Below, one piece after another: positions 1 through 8,228 of a stretch of DNA of 64,000 bases (position 1 is its first letter; every line of letters starts with the position of its first letter). A program made the translations under genes and the position numbers. Origin of the DNA: Candidatus Poribacteria bacterium (GTDB lineage Bacteria; Poribacteria; WGA-4E; PCPOR2b); contig JAJECO010000046.1 of assembly GCA_022822005.1 (NCBI GenBank), forward strand, positions 62,001 through 126,000. The letters run 5' to 3'. The notes beneath the pieces were generated by a model. The model saw only the letters and a program-made list of their open reading frames with translations, was not told the DNA's origin and did not search any database.

Positions 1-11
1 CAGATGTCATA

Positions 12-1244
12 TCATTTTGAGGTCAACAACCGCCATGTCGTTGCTACGATCAGTACCAGCGAAAAGGCAAGTCCTATCGCACTCACGGCCACAATCCCGG
101 CTTCTGCAAACACCGCACCCGTTCCCAAACTACCTGCTCCTGCGGCCAGCGCCACCATCATTTCACCAGCTCCCTGTGCCCGCCCTCTCTCAGGAGGCAA
201 AAGGCCACTGAAAAACAGCGCTGAGCCCGCGATAAAACAGAAATTCCATCCCAATCCCAGTAGGAACAGACTAAAGGCAAGCATGGGAACCTGACCGGAC
301 ATTGGTGTAAGCACGGCAGAAGCACCCAGTATCAATGCGCCAAAAACTATGATTGTCACGTTACCCAAACGGTTTGACAGCCGACTCGTCAAACTCGAAA
401 GCCCGTACATCCCCAATGTATGCGCCATTATCACCCACGAAATTGCCTGTTCACCATGGGCGTGGTGATTCATGTGCAGCGGTGTAATCACCATAATTAG
501 CGTCATAACAAATTGACCAATTATCGTAGCCGCCAAACCAAGCCTCACCGTTCTGTCGACAAAGATTTGCCACAATTTTCGCCCGGTGTTCTTCTCCTCC
601 GCGTCATTCAAATCTCCCGTCAGCGTTCGCCCAACCTTCATGGGATCCGGATATAGTAGGAGAAGGGTCAGCATCAGTGCAAGGGCAGCAAGCACTACTG
701 ATATCAGATAAGGACCGGCGTGACCATGCAAGCCAAACGATGTCGCCACCCAAGTCGCAGGAGATACAAGGAGTGGCCCACCGACTGCGCCTATAGTCCC
801 CGCAAACACAATAAGACCGATCACTCCTGCTCGCTTAATCGGGTGATAGACCTCAGCTGCAATAAAACGCGCCTGTTCGCTTACGCCGCGTCCCATACCC
901 ATCAACAACACACCGCCGCAGAGCCATGGCAATGATTCCCACACGCTGATTGCTAGAACGCAGAGCACTGATCCGATTGCAGTAAATAGATACCCCAGCG
1001 ATAGACCTGGCCTCCGCCCGATGCGGTCCATGAGCCATCCGACAGGGTAGGCAGCGATAGCTCTGCCCAACATCATCATAGTGGGTGGTATTCCTGCGGC
1101 CCGGTCTGTCCCACCAAGGTGTGCAGAAATAATCGGCAAGAGTGTAAACGACAAAATCATTGATGCGCTGAACAGACTCTGCGATATGAACAGCGTGGCT
1201 GTTATCCGCTGCTGCACAGAACGCAGAGTCGCTGACATGGACAT
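12..1244 (-). CDS. MFS transporter
   Basis: A 410-aa major facilitator superfamily permease in the inner membrane, probably exporting or importing a small solute. Hydrophobic segments run along the whole length, consistent with 12 helices, with a charged central loop (about residues 205-225). The motif-A-like loop GWLMDRIGRRPG follows the second helix. The ATG at 1244 has no strong ribosome site; a second ATG two codons later is equally possible. The stop lies 11 bases from the window edge, so the gene is complete. The substrate cannot be read from the sequence. It stands alone on the minus strand, divergent from the dehydrogenase gene to its right. Confidence 0.85.
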   Translation of the reverse strand: MSMSATLRSVQQRITATLFISQSLFSASMILSFTLLPIISAHLGGTDRAAGIPPTMMMLGRAIAAYPVGWLMDRIGRRPGLSLGYLFTAIGSVLCVLAISVWESLPWLCGGVLLMGMGRGVSEQARFIAAEVYHPIKRAGVIGLIVFAGTIGAVGGPLLVSPATWVATSFGLHGHAGPYLISVVLAALALMLTLLLLYPDPMKVGRTLTGDLNDAEEKNTGRKLWQIFVDRTVRLGLAATIIGQFVMTLIMVITPLHMNHHAHGEQAISWVIMAHTLGMYGLSSLTSRLSNRLGNVTIIVFGALILGASAVLTPMSGQVPMLAFSLFLLGLGWNFCFIAGSALFFSGLLPPERGRAQGAGEMMVALAAGAGSLGTGAVFAEAGIVAVSAIGLAFSLVLIVATTWRLLTSK

Positions 1245-1507
1245 AGGCGTTTTCGCTAAGAACTAAAATTGGAGCAATCCAACCCGTGCTGCACTTTAGT
1301 GTTATGTAGCTGCATTTCAGCTGCGAACATTGTATGTGCATCTTCAAGCTCAGGTTATATCTTATCATTTACCAAATGTAGGGTCAAATCTAAAACATTT
1401 GGATTAAAACAATCTACAGCGGATTCCTTGTAACACCTCAATCCCAACCGCATTGGGGCGCGTGATCAAACCATCAGGTACTTTCCACTCAGGTAACGCC
1501 AATTCCG
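1245..1507. other. intergenic region between divergent genes
   Basis: This AT-rich stretch lies upstream of the MFS gene and of the dehydrogenase promoter. I see no credible coding sequence; the track ORF at 853-1368 on the minus strand is a shadow of the MFS gene. No clear repeat is present. Confidence 0.5.
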
Positions 1508-1536
1508 TTGACAACCGTTGACGGGATAATTATAAT
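1508..1536 (+). promoter_or_regulatory. consensus sigma-70 promoter
   Basis: TTGACA at 1508-1513 and TATAAT at 1531-1536 are separated by exactly 17 bp, a perfect match to the housekeeping consensus. A second TTGACG begins 10 bp after the first. The next gene on this strand is the dehydrogenase starting at 1735, leaving a leader of about 190 nt. Confidence 0.75.
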
Positions 1537-1656
1537 GAACATCGTTTACTAATGGCAGTCGAAATCAGACTTTTCCTTTGATGGCAAGAATGAGATTTGC
1601 CCGTATAAATCGGGATTTACCTCCACTCACGCCAAGTAGCCTCTTTTCATGGACGC

Positions 1657-1708
1657 AGCACGCTGCCAGACTCCCGTAGCAAACTGGTGCAAGAAGTTGC
1701 AGCGTGCT
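1657..1708 (+). promoter_or_regulatory. leader stem-loop before the dehydrogenase gene
   Basis: AGCACGCTGC at 1657-1666 and GCAGCGTGCT at 1699-1708 are perfect inverted arms of 10 bp enclosing 32 nt. They end 12 nt before the AAAAGGA ribosome site at 1721. A short T run (TTT) follows the right arm. This could be an attenuator or a protein-binding leader element; the structure is visible, its role is inferred. Confidence 0.45.
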
Positions 1709-1734
1709 TTGATATAATTCAAAAGGATTCAAAA

Positions 1735-2796
1735 ATGCCCAGAGAACTTATTGCTATTGCGCCACGCACACCTGTGCTTCGCGAATATGAGGAACCATCA
1801 CTCAACCCCGGTGAAATACGGCTGCGAAGCATCTTTTCTGCCCCCAAACACGGATCAGAGCTTCGCGGCTATCGAGCCGAAACCAAGGACCACACCTCCC
1901 CTTTTGAGTGGGAGCGACGGATGCACGTCCCTCTGAATCCCGATGAAATCGAGGATGGAAAAGGAGGTGGTCAGAAATTTCCGACACGATTGGGGAATAT
2001 GACGGTCGGAGAAGTGATTGAAGTTGGCGAAGGCGCTACACATTTTCAGGTAGGGGATCGTGTTTTCGGACACCTACCTATCCGCGAAACACACACCATA
2101 CACGAAGAACGTTTAGATGAAGCCCCAGATAAGATGTCAGCTGAAGCCATCGTGTATTCGGATCCAGCCGGTGTTGCACTCAGTCCCGTGCGAGATGCTA
2201 AAATTGGTCTCGGCGATCGTGTCGCGGTATTTGGGCTTGGCGCAATTGGACAGATGGCGGTGCAGATTGCACGGCTTCAAGGGGCCCGGTGGATCGCTGC
2301 AACCGACCCCATCCCCGTCCGTCGAGAGCTTGCCAAGCAGCACGGTACAGATGTGGCTATCGATCCCATTGCAGAGGACGCTGGGTTGATTATCAAAGAC
2401 CTAACAGACAAAATTGGCGTTGATGTCTCCTTGGAAACAAGCGGTATTTATGGTGCGTTAAACGACGCGCTGCGAGCGACGGGTTACATGGGAACTATTG
2501 TGTCTTCGGCATATTACACGGGGGACGCCCGTGCGTTGAGCCTTGAGGGGGAATGGCACCGAAATCGGTTGACCATGGTTTCGACCCGTGATGTGAGCCA
2601 ACCGCTTCCTGACCATCCGTTGTGGGACACACCGCGTCTGCATACGGAGGCTTTCGCGCTGTTACAAGAAGGACGGCTTTCGGTGGAAGGCTTGGTCTAT
2701 CCCATTGTTCCGTTCAGTGAGTCTGCTGAAGCCTATAGCGATATTGATGAGGCACCGGAAAAGAGCATCAAGTTGGGTGTCGTTTACGGAGACTAA
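1735..2796 (+). CDS. MDR-family (zinc-type alcohol dehydrogenase-like) oxidoreductase
   Basis: A 353-aa medium-chain dehydrogenase/reductase. The N-terminal GroES-like part has the VGEGATHFQVGDRVFG pattern. The C-terminal NAD(P)-binding Rossmann part has VFGLGAIGQMAVQIA near residues 170-185. I chose the ATG at 1735 because AAAAGGA lies 7 bp upstream; the track's GTG at 1687 has no ribosome site and lies in the leader hairpin. The Cys that binds catalytic zinc in classical family members is not seen in the APKHGSELRG region, so this may be a zinc-independent or atypical member. The next gene follows after 54 bp, suggesting cotranscription. The substrate is unknown. Confidence 0.82.
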   Translation: MPRELIAIAPRTPVLREYEEPSLNPGEIRLRSIFSAPKHGSELRGYRAETKDHTSPFEWERRMHVPLNPDEIEDGKGGGQKFPTRLGNMTVGEVIEVGEGATHFQVGDRVFGHLPIRETHTIHEERLDEAPDKMSAEAIVYSDPAGVALSPVRDAKIGLGDRVAVFGLGAIGQMAVQIARLQGARWIAATDPIPVRRELAKQHGTDVAIDPIAEDAGLIIKDLTDKIGVDVSLETSGIYGALNDALRATGYMGTIVSSAYYTGDARALSLEGEWHRNRLTMVSTRDVSQPLPDHPLWDTPRLHTEAFALLQEGRLSVEGLVYPIVPFSESAEAYSDIDEAPEKSIKLGVVYGD

Positions 2797-2850
2797 CACG
2801 TAAAGAATACTACATTTTATCGGAACGCATACCGATAAGGAGAACACAGA

Positions 2851-4026
2851 ATGTCCGAGCGTAAAAAAATTGCAGCAATCATTACCGAGTACCGTCCGGG
2901 ATCACACGCCGATGTAATCGTCACTAAGTTCCTGAAGGGAATCCCGACAGACGATGGATTGATTCAACCGCGCATCGAAATCGCATCAATGTATGTCGAT
3001 CAGTTTCCCGAAAACGATCTGAGCCGCGGGTTCGCCACAGCGCATAACGTGCCGATCTATCCGAGTATCGCCAAGGCGTTGACGCTCGGGGGCAGTGAGC
3101 TCGCTGTCGATGGCGTTCTCCTAATCGGCGAGCACGGCGACTACGCTTGGAACGAGAAAGACCAGCAACTCTATCCACGGAAATACTTCATGGAGCAGAT
3201 CTGCGGTGTTTTTTCGACGAGCGGTAGGGGGGTCCCCGTTTTCAACGACAAGCATCTCTCCTACAACTGGCACGATGCCAAATGGATGGTCGACCGTGCA
3301 GCGCAACTCGGTGCACCGTTCATGGCAGGTTCATCATTGCCTTTCGGTTACCGCAACCCATGGCTGGAGCATCCGTTGGAAACTCCTATCACAGAGGCAG
3401 TCTCGATTGGATATTCCGGGCTGGATATCTACGGCTTTCATACGTTAGAAACGCTTCAATGTATGGTTGAGCGGCGTGTTGGCGGTGAGACGGGTGTAGC
3501 AGCCGTGACCTGCCTGGAAGGTGATGCGGTATGGGAGGCAGGTAGAGCCGGGGCATGGTGGCGGGAACTGGCGGAAGCTGCTTGTGCGCCAATTGAGAAT
3601 AAACCGTCCGGGGCTATGGAGGATCACTGCGAAAATCCCGCGCTTTTTCTATTAGAATATCGGGATGGGTTTCGCGGAGCGGCTTTGATGCTGAATGGCT
3701 ATGTAACGGACTTGGCTTACGCGGGAAGGGTCGATGGTGAGATCTACGGTTCGGAATTCTATCTGCACGGGGATCCACATCCACACTTCAGCTACCTCAG
3801 CTTGAATATCGAAGAGATGTTCGTCACCGGAGTCCCAACCTATCCAGTCGAACGGACATTGCTAACGTCGGGCGTGTTAGAAGCCGCATTGGACTCACGC
3901 TATCGTGGCTATATCCATCTCGAAACACCACATCTTGATATCGCATACCGCTCCTACGATTCGATTCCTTGGCGTCCAACGGGACCACGCCCTGTCGGTG
4001 CATCGCAGGAACCGCTGCCGGATTAA
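2851..4026 (+). CDS. conserved hypothetical protein, Rossmann-like N-terminus
   Basis: A 391-aa soluble protein with no signal peptide. It opens with a beta-strand/helix pattern (KKIAAIITEYRPGSHAD) recalling a nucleotide-binding fold, but has no GxGxxG loop. Conserved-looking blocks include LLIGEHGDY, VPVFNDKHLSY and FMAGSSLP. I recall proteins with these blocks in Planctomycetes and Poribacteria, usually annotated only as hypothetical or oxidoreductase-like. The ribosome site AAGGAG is well placed. It follows the MDR dehydrogenase by 54 bp, which suggests a shared catabolic task. The function is not established. Confidence 0.8.
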   Translation: MSERKKIAAIITEYRPGSHADVIVTKFLKGIPTDDGLIQPRIEIASMYVDQFPENDLSRGFATAHNVPIYPSIAKALTLGGSELAVDGVLLIGEHGDYAWNEKDQQLYPRKYFMEQICGVFSTSGRGVPVFNDKHLSYNWHDAKWMVDRAAQLGAPFMAGSSLPFGYRNPWLEHPLETPITEAVSIGYSGLDIYGFHTLETLQCMVERRVGGETGVAAVTCLEGDAVWEAGRAGAWWRELAEAACAPIENKPSGAMEDHCENPALFLLEYRDGFRGAALMLNGYVTDLAYAGRVDGEIYGSEFYLHGDPHPHFSYLSLNIEEMFVTGVPTYPVERTLLTSGVLEAALDSRYRGYIHLETPHLDIAYRSYDSIPWRPTGPRPVGASQEPLPD

Positions 4027-4040
4027 AGTTGTATCGGCAG

Positions 4041-6089
4041 CTACTGAAACGGCACCGGGATCGTCTCCCCGTGCCACGGGAAAGCGTAGCTTGGATCGTT
4101 CACAAAACGGCGCATCCCGACCTCTAACCGAACGGATGTCGAAGATGGGAGTTCGACCGCAAAATACTTGGCATTGACAGCGGTCTCCTTTCCTGTGTAT
4201 TCGCGGTTCGACCGGAGCCATAGATACGGATTTTGATGTAGCTCCTCTTGATTCATCTCTCGATATTTGAGTCCGGTAAACTGATGTTCTCCGAAAGCAC
4301 CTGCCTGTACGATGGCATTTCGAGTTTCAGTCGTGCTGAGGTTCACCAGTTGGATTCCGACGGCATCTGATTCCAATTTATCGACGAGAGCGGCGACATC
4401 TCGTGGCAAGCCGGGGCGGACGTTGTCCCGGTCATAATAGCGCACGGTCGCTCGGAGGAGCCCGCCGTTGTAGACCGACTGCGGTGCCCCCATCATGACC
4501 TGTGTCAGCCCCTTCGTAAAAACGGGATTTGGCGGAAAAAAATTCGTTGTGATAATTTCCTCGACGGAACGGTCATCAAGACGGATCTTATCGAAAGCCT
4601 CTACCGCCCATCGGTACTCCGCGCTCAGTATCTTTTCGGGCCAATCCGGATTCAGTCCGTCGTAGTATTGGAAGCGGGCAAATTCTGTTTCGCCACCGTT
4701 CTTCTCACCGCCTCTTGCTCCAATTTCATTCCAGTCACGCTCAACCTCGCCATCTCGTATCCGCGTGATTAGCTCATAGTCTTCAGCGGACATTGAAGCG
4801 TGATACAGGTGGGCAAGTTCCTGCATCCGCCACGGAATTGGACCGGTATAGACGCCTCTCTTGGGGAGAATGTCATCGTTTGAGGGACCAACGGGCGGGT
4901 CATAACACCAACCGTCAGGACCGTATCGCGTCGGCATTATCAGCTGTCCGTCTTCCCGCGTTATCGAGCTCTCCAACAGTAGCTGGATCTGGGAACGGAG
5001 AAGCTCAAGATAGCCGTAGTCGCCGGTGAGCAGCAAGGCGCATTCAGCGGCGATGGTGAGCGAGTGGAACATGATATTGTAGCCTTGATAGTGATTCCAG
5101 CCGTATTGTCCACCCCACCACAAACCATTGCGCCGCTCTCCAATCTTCCCGGTAGGTCCCACATTGTCGGGCATAATCCCGTTATTGCGACGCATCCGAT
5201 CCAGCCACGCTTCCGTATATTCCAATACCCATCGTTTGTATTTCTCATCGCCAGTATACAGGTAAGCATTGGTGACAAGGGCGGTAGCACCTAAACTATT
5301 CGGAGTGTCGGATTCCAAGACTATTTTCTCGAACAGTTCGACAATCTCTTCCCTGCGTTTTGGGTCTTCATACCAATTTAGTTCAAGATCTTCGACGATT
5401 GGATACAGACTCGCACGCACACCGTAATAGTTGACCTCGCCACCCAGATATCTTCCGGCGAGCAGCATGGTGTTCGCAAAGTTTGCATCTGCATGTAATC
5501 TGGGTCCCTGACTGGAATGAAACGGCGATCGTAGGATCTTATATTCCGGATCGTAATTTGGGGCTTCCGGATCCTCGCCGATGAACATCGCAGCGAATCT
5601 CCGCGCTCGACGGACGTTTTCCGAAACGGTGGGACAGGCAACCCCAAAATCGTAGAACGCCATATTGCCTTCGCCGAGATGATGCCACTCCGTAGATTGC
5701 GCCAAATTCCAGAATTCGTTGTACATCGACGGTCTGAACACTTTTGTGAAATCGTTATGCCGAAGGCGATGATTGAAGCTGTCATCACTGATCCGGGTCG
5801 ACGCGTTCCACCCCTGTAGCGCAAGGTTGAGCAAACTCTCATCGGCACCCATAGCATAGAACAGGGACCAGTTATAGAACTGCTCATATAGGTCGTCGAA
5901 ATCCTCTGCGAAGTAAAGGGCACCTCCCGGTTCAGTGTACTTCTTGAACATCATGGGTGCTGCTTCCTCCATGAGGTCGATAAGATTACGCTCCATCAAC
6001 GCCCATCCGGGTGGCGCAGAGATCTCAGTCGCCTTGATGGAAACCATATCGGGCATGGAGACTCCATTTGCGGAAACACTTGTTGTCAT
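4041..6089 (-). CDS. hypothetical protein, possible alpha/alpha-toroid hydrolase-like
   Basis: A 682-aa protein without an evident signal peptide. It is rich in aromatic and helical segments such as AEDFDDLYEQFYNWSLFYAMG and GLWWGGQYGWNHYQGYNI. These resemble the alternating helices of alpha/alpha-barrel glycoside hydrolases or lyases, but I cannot name a family or catalytic pair. The start at 6089 has an AGGAG ribosome site. It is the last gene of a minus-strand run folD-SDR-this gene, with 106 bp after the SDR. It converges on the conserved hypothetical at 2851, with 14 bp between the stops. Confidence 0.72.
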   Translation of the reverse strand: MTTSVSANGVSMPDMVSIKATEISAPPGWALMERNLIDLMEEAAPMMFKKYTEPGGALYFAEDFDDLYEQFYNWSLFYAMGADESLLNLALQGWNASTRISDDSFNHRLRHNDFTKVFRPSMYNEFWNLAQSTEWHHLGEGNMAFYDFGVACPTVSENVRRARRFAAMFIGEDPEAPNYDPEYKILRSPFHSSQGPRLHADANFANTMLLAGRYLGGEVNYYGVRASLYPIVEDLELNWYEDPKRREEIVELFEKIVLESDTPNSLGATALVTNAYLYTGDEKYKRWVLEYTEAWLDRMRRNNGIMPDNVGPTGKIGERRNGLWWGGQYGWNHYQGYNIMFHSLTIAAECALLLTGDYGYLELLRSQIQLLLESSITREDGQLIMPTRYGPDGWCYDPPVGPSNDDILPKRGVYTGPIPWRMQELAHLYHASMSAEDYELITRIRDGEVERDWNEIGARGGEKNGGETEFARFQYYDGLNPDWPEKILSAEYRWAVEAFDKIRLDDRSVEEIITTNFFPPNPVFTKGLTQVMMGAPQSVYNGGLLRATVRYYDRDNVRPGLPRDVAALVDKLESDAVGIQLVNLSTTETRNAIVQAGAFGEHQFTGLKYREMNQEELHQNPYLWLRSNREYTGKETAVNAKYFAVELPSSTSVRLEVGMRRFVNDPSYAFPWHGETIPVPFQ

Positions 6090-6195
6090 CCTCTACTCCT
6101 TTTGGAACAGATATTCTGAATTCGGAACTGATTGGCTGGAAACCCCAGAATTGACAGGCAGTCGTATATCATTCCAAGCTACATCATTGAGCCAT

Positions 6196-6960
6196 CTACC
6201 ACGCGACCCAGCCGCCATCGACTGCAAGGGTTTGTCCTGTTACCCAGTTGGCAGCGTCCGAGGCGAGATACAGAACCGCACCGACAACCTCTTCAACCTC
6301 ACCAACGCGTCCCATCGGAATACGACGCACGACATCATCATAGAACTCCTTGCGCTTCAGAAGCTCGTTGGCAAGCGGAGTCCGCGTAAACGCTGGTGCG
6401 ACTGTATTCACGGTTACATTGTGAGGTGCCCACTCAACCGCGAGCCCCTTCGTCAACGACAGAACGCCCCCCTTGCTGCCTGAGTAAATTGTTCGCAGCG
6501 GCCCTCCTACCAACGCCATTGTCGAAGTGATATTGATAATTTTTCCACTCTCCCGTTCAATCATCGGTTTCACAAGCGCCTGTGTGAGGAAAAACAGTCC
6601 CTTAAGGTTCAAATCATAAACCGTATCCCAATCGTCTTCAGTTACGTCAAGCGCAGGCTTAGGCCGATTTGTCCCGGCGTTATTGACAAGGACATCAACC
6701 CGCCCCCAAACATCAATTGATTCCTGTGCACCGCGGGCAATCTCGTCCATTTTGCTCGCATCGAAAACGACCGGTTCAGCCTTACCACCTGCTGCCTGTA
6801 TCTCTTCTGCAACCTCTTCGAGATCGGACAGCGTCCGACTATTGAGCAGGACATCGGCGCCCATCTGTGCCGCAGCGACTGCGATCCCTCGCCCGATGCC
6901 TTTTCCTGCGCCTGTAACCAACATCACTTTACCATCAAGATTAAATCCTGGAAACTCCAT
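6196..6960 (-). CDS. short-chain dehydrogenase/reductase (SDR)
   Basis: A 254-aa classical SDR acting as an NAD(P)-dependent oxidoreductase. Visible are the cofactor loop TGAGKGIGRG near the N-terminus, the NNAGTN motif, the catalytic Ser in ITSTMA and the YSGSK (YxxxK) active site. The C-terminus has the usual G-QTLAVDGGW ending. I moved the start to the ATG at 6960, which has GGAGG 8 bp upstream; the track's start at 7026 lacks one. It lies 71 bp downstream of folD on the same strand. The 3-oxoacyl-ACP reductase or sugar/gluconate dehydrogenase subgroup cannot be told apart here. Confidence 0.9.
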   Translation of the reverse strand: MEFPGFNLDGKVMLVTGAGKGIGRGIAVAAAQMGADVLLNSRTLSDLEEVAEEIQAAGGKAEPVVFDASKMDEIARGAQESIDVWGRVDVLVNNAGTNRPKPALDVTEDDWDTVYDLNLKGLFFLTQALVKPMIERESGKIINITSTMALVGGPLRTIYSGSKGGVLSLTKGLAVEWAPHNVTVNTVAPAFTRTPLANELLKRKEFYDDVVRRIPMGRVGEVEEVVGAVLYLASDAANWVTGQTLAVDGGWVAW

Positions 6961-7031
6961 ACTAAACCTCCATTTTATATGATACGTAATATGCGAAATC
7001 AAGCATTGAATACACCCATGAACCAAAAGAT

Positions 7032-7901
7032 CTATTTCTCTTGCTGAGCCAAGGCTAATTTCAGTGTATTTTCTAACAACATTGCGCGCGTCATCGGGCC
7101 AACACCGCCGGGGACAGGGGTGATGAAACCCGCAACCTCCTTGACATCCTCATAATCAACATCGCCAACAAATCCATTCTCAGCAATAGTAATTCCCACA
7201 TCAATCACAACCGCTCCCGGTTTTACCATGTCTGCCGTAACCAATTCGGGTCTGCCGACCGCCGCAATCAAAATGTCCGCCTGCTGGGTTTCCGATGAAA
7301 GTTCGCGAGTCCTCGTGTGGCAGTAGGAAACTGTTGCATTGCGGTTGAGCAGCATCAATCCGACCGGTTTTCCAACCAGACTACTGCGTCCCACACAAAC
7401 CGCACGACTACCTTCAATCCTTACACCTGTCGATTCGATGAGGCGGATAATTCCTGCCGGCGTACATGGGACAGTCTGTTCACGATTAATGAGAAGATTA
7501 CCTAAATTCACAAGCGTTAAACCATCGGCATCTTTCTCAGGCGCGATTTCGTTGATAATTGTATCCCCATCAATAGAATCAGGGACCGGCATTTGAGCGA
7601 TAATCCCGTGTATATCCTTACAACTGTTCAGCATCTGAATCTGCTCGATCACCGCTGTTTGCGATGCTTCTGCCGGCATCTGATGCACCTCGGAATGAAA
7701 GCCAACATATTTACAGTCCTTCTCCTTGTTACTGACATAGACTGTCGAAGCGGGGTCATCCCCAACTTGGACTACTGCAAGCCCAGGGGTAAATTTCAGC
7801 TTCCTCACTTGCCGTCGAATTTCGCGTCGGATCAATCTGGCAAGCTCTTTTCCATCAATAATTTTCGCCCCGATGTCATCGGGATCCAAAGCAACTGGCA
7901 A
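7032..7901 (-). CDS. folD: bifunctional methylenetetrahydrofolate dehydrogenase/cyclohydrolase
   Basis: FolD interconverts 5,10-methylene-THF, methenyl-THF and 10-formyl-THF in one-carbon metabolism. Family signatures are present: the catalytic Lys region YVSNKEKDC, AQMPVP, the active-site PEKDADGL and the C-terminal PVPGGVGPMT. The track start (TTG at 7958) gives an unusual 19-residue extension and has no ribosome site. TTG at 7901 is preceded by GAGGAGG with 8-bp spacing and gives 289 aa, the normal family length, so I prefer it. An extended -10 (TGATATAAT) lies upstream near 7986-7994. It leads the minus-strand operon with the SDR and the 682-aa gene. Confidence 0.93.
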   Translation of the reverse strand: MPVALDPDDIGAKIIDGKELARLIRREIRRQVRKLKFTPGLAVVQVGDDPASTVYVSNKEKDCKYVGFHSEVHQMPAEASQTAVIEQIQMLNSCKDIHGIIAQMPVPDSIDGDTIINEIAPEKDADGLTLVNLGNLLINREQTVPCTPAGIIRLIESTGVRIEGSRAVCVGRSSLVGKPVGLMLLNRNATVSYCHTRTRELSSETQQADILIAAVGRPELVTADMVKPGAVVIDVGITIAENGFVGDVDYEDVKEVAGFITPVPGGVGPMTRAMLLENTLKLALAQQEK

Positions 7902-7985
7902 TCGTGAATCCTCCTCGTCAAGCGATGTGATGTTTGCAAAAATGCGCTTCCCGTTCAAAGTTGTTGCTGAATTTTACAGCGCTGT

Positions 7986-7994
7986 ATTATATCA
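7986..7994 (-). promoter_or_regulatory. putative extended -10 promoter of folD
   Basis: On the minus strand the sequence reads TGATATAAT, a TGn extended -10 hexamer, with no good -35 box at 16-18 bp. It lies 85 bp upstream of the preferred folD start. Confidence 0.4.
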
Positions 7995-8228
7995 TATCTT
8001 GTGTTAAGGATCTACGATTTCTTCAATATAGAAACGGATTAGTGTACCCATCTATCAGACATTTCTTACAATATAGCAGAGGCTCAAAACATGAAGAAAG
8101 AAAAGCATCGTATAAACAAAAGGATAACAGGACAAGTTAGACTCGAAAAACATCAATGTAACGCCTTAACTCAAAGGCTTTAACCGCTTCGCCGGTATCA
8201 CGACTGCTCCGACTTTCGGTATCTGTTC

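Noticed and set aside
853-1368. 171-aa minus-strand ORF overlapping the MFS gene
   Set aside because: It runs in another frame of the MFS gene and has no domain signature.
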